From: Syntrophotaleaceae bacterium
Lineage (GTDB): Bacteria > Desulfobacterota > Desulfuromonadia > Desulfuromonadales > Syntrophotaleaceae
Direction of reading: 5' to 3'
DNA: 64,000 nt
Assembly (NCBI GenBank): GCA_041390365.1
Contig: JAWKQB010000002.1
Span: 1,132,978 to 1,196,977 of the forward strand
Shown here: in pieces, positions 42,301-49,454 of the stretch
Position numbering within the stretch: position 1 is the first letter of the stretch
Layout: the number at the start of each line of letters is the position of its first letter
The notes under the pieces: model-generated
Databases searched by the model: none
Seen by the model: only the letters and a program-made list of their open reading frames with translations
What the model was told of the DNA's origin: nothing
Translations under genes and position numbers: made by a program

Positions 42301-42371
42301 CCGGCCTCCTCCACGAGGGAGGCGACGACGATTGATTCCAGGCCCTTTTCGCTGGTGTCGGTCGGTTTCAT
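39330..42371 (-). CDS. hsdR: Type I restriction endonuclease subunit R
   Basis: 1013 residues. The N-terminal PD-(D/E)xK nuclease shows DMAVFINGLPIATFELKN (D..ExK). The helicase has Walker A HSAGSGKSNS and the DEAH box IIDEAHSSQGG, followed by SAT-like FAFTATP and later motifs (VADKFQTGYDEP, LSRLNRA), then a C-terminal domain. It translocates DNA and cleaves when HsdM/HsdS meet unmodified sites. An extra stretch (KGEAGSVKKENSPLTLQTSNF) lies between Walker A and motif Ia and is encoded by a palindromic repeat at 41343-41408. ATG 42371 overlaps the previous gene (ATGA). GGAGG precedes. Confidence 0.94.
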   Translation of the reverse strand: MKPTDTSEKGLESIVVASLVEEAGYVQSDPQDYDREHAVDLAKLLQFLAATQPDSYEALGIDEEGPKRTQFLHRLQGEIAKRGVVDVLRGGIKHGPAHVDLFYGTPTPGNVKAAERFAANIFSVTRQLRYSRNETALSLDMAVFINGLPIATFELKNKLTKQTVLDAVQQYQRDRDPKELLFQFGRCVVHFAVDDHEVRFCTHLKGKGSWFLPFNKGYNDGAGNPPNPAGLATDYLWKESLSKAGLTDILENYAQVVEEKDEKTGKKRYKQIFPRYHQLKVVRMLLANAAESGVGRRYLIQHSAGSGKSNSIAWLAHQLIGIVKGEAGSVKKENSPLTLQTSNFVFDSVIVVTDRRVLDKQIRDTIKQFAQVSATVGHAEHSGDLRRFLKAGKKIIITTVQKFPFILDEIGDEHRRAKFAIIIDEAHSSQGGKTTAAMNRVLEETAPYGGSDDEGEETVEDKINKIMEGRKMVSNASYFAFTATPKNKTLEIFGEPDPQPDGTVKHHPFHSYTMKQAIQEGFILDVLKNYTPVESYYRLAKTVEDDPLFDANKAQKKLRRYVESHEHAIREKTEIMVDHFHAQVIGHRKIGGQARAMVITNGIVRAIQYFHAFKDYLKERKSPYAPIVAFSGEHEYGGKKVTEATLNGFPSRQIPDKVQQDPYRFLIVADKFQTGYDEPLLHTMYVDKALSGIKAVQTLSRLNRAHPQKHDTFVLDFYNDSETIQKSFEPYYRTTILSDETDPNKLHDLKSDLDGYQVYSQAQIDDLVGLYLNGADRDKLDPILDACVATYNADLDEDGQVNFKGKAKAFVRTYGFLSSILAYSNADWEKLSIFLNFLIPKLPAPKEEDLSRGILEAIDMDSYRVEVKTSLKIGLPDQDAEIGPVPTSGGGRKPEPELDQLSNIIKAFNDQFGNIDWKDGDKIRKVIAEEIPAKVAADAAYQNAMKNNDKKTARIEHDAALQRVMIDLLSDHTELFKQFSDNPSFKKWLGDTIFGVTYQQQAGQSATGASHGR
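41343..41408. repeat. Palindromic repeat inserted in frame in hsdR
   Basis: GAAGTTTGAAGGGTGAGG.GTGAA on the left and TTCACACTTCCCGCTTCACCC on the right form an imperfect inverted repeat of about 24 bp with a T-rich centre. It lengthens HsdR by about 20 residues in frame, in a loop between the Walker A helix and the VVTDRRVLDKQ strand. Confidence 0.65.
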
Positions 42372-43411
42372 AGGTCCTCCAGCAAATGGGCGATGTCCTT
42401 CGGCGACGGCAGTTGGCCTTTCAGCGCCTTGGGCAGGGTCTTGGTGATTTCATAAGTGGCCACGCCGATGGGCTTGCGGGCGTCGTGCAGGGCGTATTCC
42501 ACAATTGTGCGGCTCTTCTCCTTGCACAGGATGATGCCGATGGAGGGGTTCTCGTCCTCCTGGCGGACCTGCCGGTCCAGCGCCGCCAGATAAAACTGCA
42601 TCTTGCCGACGAACTCCGGCAGGAATTCGCCGACTTTCAATTCAATGGCGACAAGACAGCGCAGACGGCGGTGAAACAACAGCAGGTCGATGAAAAACTC
42701 TTTGCCGTCCACCTCCAGCCGGTATTGGCTGCCCATGAAGGCGAACATGCCGCCCATGGCCCGGAGGAAATCCTCGATCCGGGCGATGAGCGCCCGCTCC
42801 AGCTCCCGCTCGCTGTGTTCCTCGCCCAGTTCCAGAAAATCGAAGGTGTATTCGTCCTTCACCGCCAGCTTGGCCTGGGCGCGAAGTTCCGGTGTGAGCG
42901 CCTGGTCGAAATTGGTCTGGCCCAGCAGGGATTTTTCATAGCTCTGGTTATCGATCTGGTGAACGAGCACGTTCTTGGACCAGCCGAACTTGCGGGTCAT
43001 GCGCAGATAGAACTCCCGCTCCAGCGGGTCCTTGCAGCGCTCCAGGATGGCCAGGTTGTGGCTCCAGCCGATTTCTCGCACCAGTGGTGCGAGTTTTTCC
43101 AGGCCGGTGTACGCCTCGAAAAAAGCCTTCATCCGCCAGAGGTTGGAAGCCGAAAAGCCCCCCACGCCGGGAAACTCCGTCCGCAGATCGGCGGCGAGCT
43201 GTTCCACCACCGCCTTGCCCCAGCCTTCAACATCCTGCCGCTCCACGATCATCCGCCCGATGTCCCAGTACAGACCGACCAACTCCTTGTTGACCGCCTT
43301 GAGGGCTTCATACTGGGCGGAGCGGATGCGCTCCTTGATCTCGGACAGCAGGCGCGGGTAGTCCTGCGGTTTGCCGAGGCTGTTTTTTGGGGTTTTGTCA
43401 GTCGGTTTCAT
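42368..43411 (-). CDS. DUF1016/YhcG-family PD-(D/E)xK nuclease
   Basis: 347 residues. The N-terminal DUF1016_N part (YPRLLSEIKERIRSAQYEALKAVNKELVGLYWDIGRMIVERQ, then GGFSASNLWRMKAFFEAY) is followed by the C-terminal nuclease fold FFIDLLLFHRRLRCLVAIELKVGEFLPEFVGKMQFYL, with the D and ExK residues in place. The start is ATG 43411 (MKPTDKTPKN), overlapping the HsdS stop by 14 bp; the ORF could begin at 43429. YhcG-type nucleases often sit in type I restriction loci, where their role is not established. Confidence 0.88.
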   Translation of the reverse strand: MKPTDKTPKNSLGKPQDYPRLLSEIKERIRSAQYEALKAVNKELVGLYWDIGRMIVERQDVEGWGKAVVEQLAADLRTEFPGVGGFSASNLWRMKAFFEAYTGLEKLAPLVREIGWSHNLAILERCKDPLEREFYLRMTRKFGWSKNVLVHQIDNQSYEKSLLGQTNFDQALTPELRAQAKLAVKDEYTFDFLELGEEHSERELERALIARIEDFLRAMGGMFAFMGSQYRLEVDGKEFFIDLLLFHRRLRCLVAIELKVGEFLPEFVGKMQFYLAALDRQVRQEDENPSIGIILCKEKSRTIVEYALHDARKPIGVATYEITKTLPKALKGQLPSPKDIAHLLEDL

Positions 43412-45536
43412 CCATGTCCCCCTCGTCATCGATCACGTCATCGGCTTCACCGGTGTCCTCATCCAGAGACAGCAGCTCTTCCTCGACAACCTCCGGCACT
43501 TCGATGCCGCGCACATCCACCTGGCCTGTGACCACATCGGAAATCAGCCGGGTGCGGTATTCGCGCATCAGTTCGATCTCACGTTGGGCGCGAGAAATGG
43601 CCTGGTCGATCTCGGCCGACTTTTCCTGGATGTGTTCAAGAATTTCCAATTGCTCCTCAATTGGTGGCAGACCAATTGGATAATTTTTCACAAAATCCGA
43701 TGGAATCCGCTGCTGGCCAGCCGCGCCAGTCATGTATTGCTCGCCCAGTAACAGGAACTGTTTGGTTGATGTGAGGAACCGGAGAAAAGCGCCGTCGATG
43801 GCCTTTGAAGGGCGAAGAACAATCAACTCGGTAGTACCAAAGCCGAAATCAGACTCAAGCCCTTTGAGGTAAGCTCCCTTGCCGTTTTCAAAACAGGGAG
43901 TGATTTTCGCGACAACCACATCCCCGCGTCGGAAATAGGTAAAGCCATTCCAGACTTCGGACAGCGTGCGTTTTTCGGAGCAATCGATATCCCCATTGAC
44001 GGAGATGTTCTCCATGGGAAGAAAGACAACCTTTTCTTCATCCGCCGGATTCGCTCGTGTCTCAGATTTCGATGGATTGAAGCTAACCACGCGTTTGAGC
44101 TTCGTGGCATCCCAGTGCTCCGGAATATCTCCGATCCATTCCACGCCGCTGGGCTTGAACTTGACCTTGGGATCAAGCCCCCGGGTCACGGCCTGGTTGA
44201 TGACGTTCTGCTTCTGCTCCTTGAGCAGTTCGATGAGCCGCCGCTTGTTGCGTATGAACCGCTGAGCCTTACTGCCGGCCGCATCAAGAAATCTGGTGAT
44301 GTGCCGCTGCTCCTCAATCGAAGGAACGGGCGACGTCATGCGCTTGAAATCCTGCCAGTAAAGCCGGTTACGGTCTTTCACGATGCCCCGAGAAAAGGCG
44401 TCCACCTCGTTCATATAGGACGCGGTGCGGAACAGATAGCTGAAGTAGCGGCAGTCCACCTCGGGAAAGGGTCGTACAACGACATAAGCTGGACTGACCA
44501 GCCCGTCCACGGGGGCAACGCCCACGGCTCCCTGCCACATGCGCATCATGTTGTAGGCAATATCCCCCTGAGCCGCTCGCTTGTATTTTTCCCGGTCGGA
44601 CATCACCTGCTTGCGCTTCAGGTTGTCCATGTCGCGCACGCGGACACCGGTTTTCAAGGAGACCTCAAGAATGGGTAACTCTCCAAACCCGGTCTCGTTG
44701 CGCTGTGAGAAAAGGCGGCCGTTCCTGAACAGATTCCAGTGAGCTGGAATTACGCCCAGGAACGGCTGCCCGGAATCCTTATATTCCGGATAACCCTTTA
44801 TTATCGTCACTCCATTTCTGGGGGAGTCATTTGTCGAGCTGTTGTGCACTTGAGGTCTTGTTGACGGTGCAAAAAGAGACGGCTGCACAGGTTTAATCTG
44901 CGTTGGCGGGATGCCCCTCTTTTTGACGCCAATGTCCATGTCGGAGGATGTCTCAGCAGGACGAACCGCTTCAATTGGGTGATGATACAGTACAAAATTT
45001 GTGATAGGTGGTGGTTCTATGAGTTTTAGTCCTTCTATGTCACCCGATTTCAATTGCTCTCGTAATTCCATTAACAAGCGGCCCAAAACGTTCATGCCAA
45101 CCAAAGAACCGTCCTTGGAGACTTTTGCACCCCAAAAATCATCTTTACGGGACTGCTCAACAATAGGCAGATCACCTGTCGATAGCAGCAATTCACCAAA
45201 GGTACGCCAGTTTTGCGCCAGTTTGACCCTGAGACACCAGCGCATGATTTTTACGCGCACAGAATCCCAGTCCTGACGTGACCTATTTTTTAGCGGCTTG
45301 ATCCGCATCTTTGCCGTCATTGGGCTTCGCTCATCAATGATCTGGCGTTGTATATCGGGCAGATGCGGGAAACGGCACGCTTGATAAAGAGCCTCAGAAG
45401 TGCGGATTCGAACCCCATTTACACAAAGCGGAAAGCCTGGTGCCATGTTGGATAGCCCACCATACTTTTCGTTCGTCTTCAGAAAGACAGCGGCTGCTGA
45501 TGGGCTATAGGTTCGAATTTGATTACCCTGACTCAT
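43398..45536 (-). CDS. hsdS: NADAR domain-type I specificity subunit fusion
   Basis: 712 residues, against 400-450 for ordinary HsdS. Residues about 12-165 are a NADAR (YbiA/COG3236) domain: YGGLSNMAPGFPL, TSEALYQACRFP, DDFWGAKVSKDG, GMNVLGRLLMELREQL. After a linker to about 250 come two target-recognition domains (about 260-440 and 465-660) with conserved SIEEQRHITRFLDAAGSKAQRFI and PPIEEQLEILEHIQEKSAEIDQAI helices, then an acidic tail. NADAR enzymes cleave N-glycosidic bonds; relatives remove ADP-ribose from guanine. ATG 45536 overlaps the previous stop (TGATG). The fusion is in one frame without breaks. Confidence 0.88.
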   Translation of the reverse strand: MSQGNQIRTYSPSAAAVFLKTNEKYGGLSNMAPGFPLCVNGVRIRTSEALYQACRFPHLPDIQRQIIDERSPMTAKMRIKPLKNRSRQDWDSVRVKIMRWCLRVKLAQNWRTFGELLLSTGDLPIVEQSRKDDFWGAKVSKDGSLVGMNVLGRLLMELREQLKSGDIEGLKLIEPPPITNFVLYHHPIEAVRPAETSSDMDIGVKKRGIPPTQIKPVQPSLFAPSTRPQVHNSSTNDSPRNGVTIIKGYPEYKDSGQPFLGVIPAHWNLFRNGRLFSQRNETGFGELPILEVSLKTGVRVRDMDNLKRKQVMSDREKYKRAAQGDIAYNMMRMWQGAVGVAPVDGLVSPAYVVVRPFPEVDCRYFSYLFRTASYMNEVDAFSRGIVKDRNRLYWQDFKRMTSPVPSIEEQRHITRFLDAAGSKAQRFIRNKRRLIELLKEQKQNVINQAVTRGLDPKVKFKPSGVEWIGDIPEHWDATKLKRVVSFNPSKSETRANPADEEKVVFLPMENISVNGDIDCSEKRTLSEVWNGFTYFRRGDVVVAKITPCFENGKGAYLKGLESDFGFGTTELIVLRPSKAIDGAFLRFLTSTKQFLLLGEQYMTGAAGQQRIPSDFVKNYPIGLPPIEEQLEILEHIQEKSAEIDQAISRAQREIELMREYRTRLISDVVTGQVDVRGIEVPEVVEEELLSLDEDTGEADDVIDDEGDMDETD

Positions 45537-46567
45537 CAGAAAATATCCTTAGCCAACATAGCCATAAACCGCTTGAGCGATGTATCTGTATTGGTCGTCC
45601 GTGGAAACAACGGATACCAAGGATCACCTACCCACAGTGCAAGGGGAGCGTTGTTGGGACAGTTCCGAAATGTCACGATTAGGGAGCCGAAGCCCAATGA
45701 CTCAAGGGAAGTGTGCCCCAACGGACGCTGGGATTCACTCAGGTATGGACAAATCTGGCGAATGCGAACTCCCGCCTTCAAGAATTCTTGTTCCAGAAGT
45801 TGGCGTCCGGCATCGCTGGAAAAAACCCCTTTTTCACCTACCTGACCGGCATTGCGAAGCTGCGGCTTGTAGTTCATGGCCTGGACGTACCTGGTTACGC
45901 CTGGCTCAGTCGGGATAACCGTGGGGCGAAGCACATCCGACGTGTCGGTATATTTTTTTCGATCTTCAAGGTTTACAGCATGCCACCAGGTTATGTTGAT
46001 CGTTTTTCCAGCGGCCTTTGCCGCTTCATTCACTTTATTCCGGTGGTAGTAAGATCCTTCGTGGGTTGCAATGACAACTACATGCAATTTTGCCGTCGAA
46101 GGCGCATCTTCGGCTATCCAGGCTTCCAAATCCCTGCGAACCCGATTTCCGGTAAAAACGGCATCGTCTATATAAAGGAAAACATCTTGTGACCGGCCAC
46201 AGTTCTCCACTTCAAAACCGCATTTCTTCTTCAGAATTTTGCTGAATAGCGCCAGCATTTCCTTCTGGCTCGCGCCCCCACCTTGAATATCAAGGAAATT
46301 GACGCCTTGCCAAAAACCACAAGGATCGTCACCAACAAGCTTTTCAGTTTGAAATAGGCCAGCAAGAAATTTCTTTGTATCCTTCCTGGAAAAATAGGTC
46401 ATTTTGAGGACGTGATCCATCTCCCGAAGAATTGGAACGCGGACCTCCTCATCGAATTGACGAACCCATCGCTCAACATGATCCGGAGTTGGCGCGGGCA
46501 GGTCTCCCTCACGGTAATCGGCAATTGTCGAGGTAATTGAATCGAGAAGGCGATGTCGTTCCGTCAT
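45536..46567 (-). CDS. Phosphoribosyltransferase-like protein (PRTase-CE type, inferred)
   Basis: 343 residues. The central motif DVFLYIDDAVFTGNRVRRDLEAW has the hydrophobic-DD-xxxTG form of the PRPP-binding loop of type I phosphoribosyltransferases. A strand (LHVVVIATHEGSYYHRN) follows. The N-terminal helical part and the C-terminal region (SLGFGSLIVTFRNCPNNAPLALWVGDPWYPLFPR) match the pattern of PRTases linked with conflict systems. Substrate unknown. It overlaps hsdM (ATGA) and the NADAR-HsdS gene (TGATG), so it is made together with the restriction subunits. Confidence 0.75.
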   Translation of the reverse strand: MTERHRLLDSITSTIADYREGDLPAPTPDHVERWVRQFDEEVRVPILREMDHVLKMTYFSRKDTKKFLAGLFQTEKLVGDDPCGFWQGVNFLDIQGGGASQKEMLALFSKILKKKCGFEVENCGRSQDVFLYIDDAVFTGNRVRRDLEAWIAEDAPSTAKLHVVVIATHEGSYYHRNKVNEAAKAAGKTINITWWHAVNLEDRKKYTDTSDVLRPTVIPTEPGVTRYVQAMNYKPQLRNAGQVGEKGVFSSDAGRQLLEQEFLKAGVRIRQICPYLSESQRPLGHTSLESLGFGSLIVTFRNCPNNAPLALWVGDPWYPLFPRTTNTDTSLKRFMAMLAKDIF

Positions 46568-48699
46568 TGTTTTCCTCCGATCAAAATATCATCGAGTAAC
46601 CCTTCAGTCTCCTGCTCCAGGGCGTAGATATCGGCCTTGATCTCATCGAGGGTGCGCATGGGCGCGGGCCGGTAGAAATGGCGGGTGAAGGAGATCTCGT
46701 AGCCCACCAGCGTTTTGCCCGGGTCGATCCATGCGTCCGGGGTGTAGGGCAGCACCTCGCGCCGGAAGAACGCTTCGATACCGCCTTCTTCCAGCAGCGG
46801 CACCTGTTCGCTGTCGCGCAGGGCGGTATCCGGCTCGTATTCAACCACGCAGGTCTTGCCGCCCACCTCGGCTTCGAACAGGCCGTGGATGGGATCAGAC
46901 GTGGCCTTGCCCGGTTTGTGAACCTTCTTCAGCACCGGCGCGGCGTCCTCGCTGGTGTCGCAGAGGTCGCTCTGCAGCAGCTTCTTGCGCTTGGCGGTGA
47001 GCTTGACGCCGTGTTTGTCGGCATCGGCGTCGCAGACATCTATAAAGGCATTGAAGTCCAGGTGCGTACCGGCTCCGATGGTCTCGGCCACGCGGCGGGC
47101 AAGGCCCGCCAGCGGCTCTTCCTTGGCCTTGGCGCAGGCCCGCTCGAACCGTTCCAGCCGGGCCGGGTTCAGGTCGACGGCGAGGCGCAGCGGACGGTCC
47201 ACCGTCACCTTCCAGTAGCCGAAGGCCTCGTTGGGGAAGATCTTGGATTTCTCGGTTTCGACCGGATTCACCACCAGGTCGCAGATAGTGCGGATATGTT
47301 CTTCGGAGAACTCGCAATTCTTCTTGCCGAGGTTGCGGCGCAGCGGCACGTACCATTCGGTGGCGTCGATGAGCTGAACCTTGCCTTTACGCTCTTCGCT
47401 CTTGCGGTTGGTGAGCACCCAGATGTAGGTGGCGATGCCGGTGTTGTAGAACATGTTCTCCGGCAGGGCGATGATGGCCTCCAGCCAGTCGTTCTCGATG
47501 ATCCAGCGGCGGATATTGCTCTCGCCCTGACCGGCGTCGCCGGTGAAGAGCGACGAGCCGTTGTGAACCTCGGCGATGCGGCTGCCGAGGCGGGTGGTGT
47601 GCTTCATCTTGGAGAGCTTGTTGACCAGGAACATGAGCTGCCCGTCCGAGGAACGGGTGATCATCTTGTATTCCGGGTCGCCAGCGTGCTGGGTTAAAAA
47701 GCGCGGGTCCTTGATGTCCCCCTTACCGCCCAGGCGCTCCAAGTCGGTTTTCCAACTCTTGCCGTAGGGCGGATTGGAGAGCATGAAGTCGAATTCCTGC
47801 GACGGGAAGGCATCGCTGGAGAGCGTGGAGCCGTACTTCATGTTCTCGGCCTCGGCCCCTTCGCCTTTGAGCAGCAGGTCGGCCTTGGAGATGGCGTAGG
47901 TTTCCGGCTGTACCTCCTGGCCGTAGAGGTGAATGGAGACATCCTTGCCGTGGCTTTCGGCCAGTTCGGCTAGACGCTCCTCGGCCACGGTCAGCATGCC
48001 GCCGGTGCCGCAGGCCCCGTCATAGACGAGATAAGTTCCGGATTCGATGTCGTCGGCCACCGGCAGGAAGATCAGGTCGGCCATGAGCTTGACCACGTCG
48101 CGGGGCGTGAAGTGCTCTCCGGCCTCTTCGTTGTTCTCTTCGTTGAAGCGGCGGATCAGCTCCTCGAAGATGGTGCCCATGGAGTGGTTGTCGAGCGCGG
48201 GAAGCAGCTCGTTGCCGTCCACGTCCTGCACCGGCTTGGGACTCAGGTTGACGCGGCCGTCGAGGAATTTCTCGATCAGGTGACCGAGGATGTCGGCCTC
48301 GATCAAGGTCGGTATCTGGTTGCGAAACTTGAACTTGTCCAGGATCTCCTGGACGTTGGGTGAAAAGCCGTCCAGATAAGCTTCGAAATCGGCCTTGAGC
48401 TGTTGCTGTTTGGCGCGGTTCTTCAGGTCGCGCAGGGTAAAGGGCGAGACGTTGTAAAAGGCCTCGCCGGAGGCCTGGCAGAGCGCGGCGTGTTGGTTGG
48501 CGATCCCGGCCCCGTCGAGCTGCTTCTTCATGCCGAGGACTTTTTCCTTGCTCGGCTCCAAAAGCGCGTCGAGACGGCGGATGACCGTCATTGGCAGGAT
48601 CACGTCGCGGTACTTGCCGCGCACGTAGACATCGCGCAACACGTCGTCGGCAATGCCCCAGATAAAATTCACGATGCTGTTGTGGATCACATGGTTCAT
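46564..48699 (-). CDS. hsdM: Type I DNA methyltransferase subunit M
   Basis: 711 residues, long for HsdM. An N-terminal helical domain (NFIWGIADDVLRDVYVRGKYRDVILPMTVIRRLDALL) is followed by the adenine-N6 methyltransferase core with EEAGEHFTPRDVVKLM, VYDGACGTGGML for SAM and the catalytic SNPPYGKSWK. It has a C-terminal extension of about 200 residues. With HsdS it protects host DNA. First gene of the leftward operon. ATG 48699 has AAGGAG about 12 bases upstream. The four later genes overlap successively. Confidence 0.95.
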   Translation of the reverse strand: MNHVIHNSIVNFIWGIADDVLRDVYVRGKYRDVILPMTVIRRLDALLEPSKEKVLGMKKQLDGAGIANQHAALCQASGEAFYNVSPFTLRDLKNRAKQQQLKADFEAYLDGFSPNVQEILDKFKFRNQIPTLIEADILGHLIEKFLDGRVNLSPKPVQDVDGNELLPALDNHSMGTIFEELIRRFNEENNEEAGEHFTPRDVVKLMADLIFLPVADDIESGTYLVYDGACGTGGMLTVAEERLAELAESHGKDVSIHLYGQEVQPETYAISKADLLLKGEGAEAENMKYGSTLSSDAFPSQEFDFMLSNPPYGKSWKTDLERLGGKGDIKDPRFLTQHAGDPEYKMITRSSDGQLMFLVNKLSKMKHTTRLGSRIAEVHNGSSLFTGDAGQGESNIRRWIIENDWLEAIIALPENMFYNTGIATYIWVLTNRKSEERKGKVQLIDATEWYVPLRRNLGKKNCEFSEEHIRTICDLVVNPVETEKSKIFPNEAFGYWKVTVDRPLRLAVDLNPARLERFERACAKAKEEPLAGLARRVAETIGAGTHLDFNAFIDVCDADADKHGVKLTAKRKKLLQSDLCDTSEDAAPVLKKVHKPGKATSDPIHGLFEAEVGGKTCVVEYEPDTALRDSEQVPLLEEGGIEAFFRREVLPYTPDAWIDPGKTLVGYEISFTRHFYRPAPMRTLDEIKADIYALEQETEGLLDDILIGGKQ

Positions 48700-48859
48700 A
48701 GCCCGTCGTTACTCCTTGCGCTTCTTGTCGGTTTGATTCGCGCCATCCGTGGCGCTCACCCTTCGGGCGTCCTTCGGACGTCCAAAATCGCTCCCGGCGA
48801 TTTGTCCGCAGGCTCGGCCGCGCCGCCAGCCTTGACCCACTCGTCGACTTCGTCTTTAC

Positions 48860-48983
48860 TGATGATGTTGCAACCAACAATGACGGAGGCAGCCGTGATC
48901 AAAACCCTGACCAAGCACGGCAACAGCCTGGCGCTGGTGATCGAGAAGCCGATCCTGGAACTGCTCGGGGTCGATGCCGAGAC
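48860..48983 (+). repeat. Duplicated leader and 5' part of the AbrB antitoxin gene
   Basis: Matches 15022-15144 at roughly 90 percent, including the GACGGAGG ribosome site. It ends abruptly at GATGCCGAGAC. Confidence 0.85.
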
Positions 48984-49008
48984 TTGCTGGATCTGGAGCG
49001 GGCATTGA
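48895..49008 (+). pseudogene. Truncated antitoxin fused to unrelated sequence
   Basis: GTG 48895 opens a frame identical in type to the antitoxin at 15057 for 30 codons (VIKTLTKHGNSLALVIEKPILELLGVDAET). It then runs into CWIWSGH and a stop because the gene is joined to a piece of a tail gene. The toxin-binding tail and the doc gene are absent. If translated, it would keep the DNA-binding half and might bind the operator of the intact pair. More probably it is a scar. Confidence 0.8.
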
Positions 49009-49145
49009 GACGCAGAGCCAAGCGGAAGGTTTCCTCGAGCTCCCCCTGCCAACCGAGCACGTCAAAGTCGCGTTCGATGGCCGGGATGGTGCCCTTGCGG
49101 CGATAGATTTCGACCGCCTCCCGTACGCAGCGGCACTGGCAGTCA
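48985..49145. repeat. Duplicated segment of the I-like tail gene
   Basis: Matches 60992-61145 in the same orientation with scattered substitutions (about 90 percent). It corresponds to the part encoding residues around AIERDFDALGWQGELQETFRSALRLNARS of the tail protein on the minus strand. Confidence 0.85.
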
Positions 49146-49146
49146 G

Positions 49147-49454
49147 GGAAGCAGGATCTCAACCTGGTCCTTAGTCGTCACGGAGAGGGGCAGCTTCAGC
49201 CTGTCCTTCAAGGGCAGGCTGAAGACGACACCAGAACCAGCTCTCACGAGGGCCTCTATCTGTGATCTCTCAGTAGTTTGTTCGTCCGGAACCTAGCCGG
49301 AAAACTGGAGGTGCGGACCAAGCCAGCCCTCCAAGAGGCCCGGACAAAGAACCACAAGAATGCCCGTCTGAACCACCACCCCCCGGTTAGCCGCTTGGGA
49401 TTCAACGTGTACAACCTCATGGGTTTACACAGCCAGCCCCCGTGGACCTCACGA
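49147..49454. other. Gene-free remnant region
   Basis: No supportable gene in about 300 bp. A minus-strand frame reads SGVVFSLPLKDRLKLPLSVTTKDQVEILLP before a stop near 49172, which looks like the end of a former gene, but it has a stop codon about 45 codons upstream and no good start. Confidence 0.35.

Noticed and set aside
48020..48880. 286-codon frame upstream of and overlapping hsdM
   Set aside because: Arg/Gly-rich shadow of hsdM; no domain.
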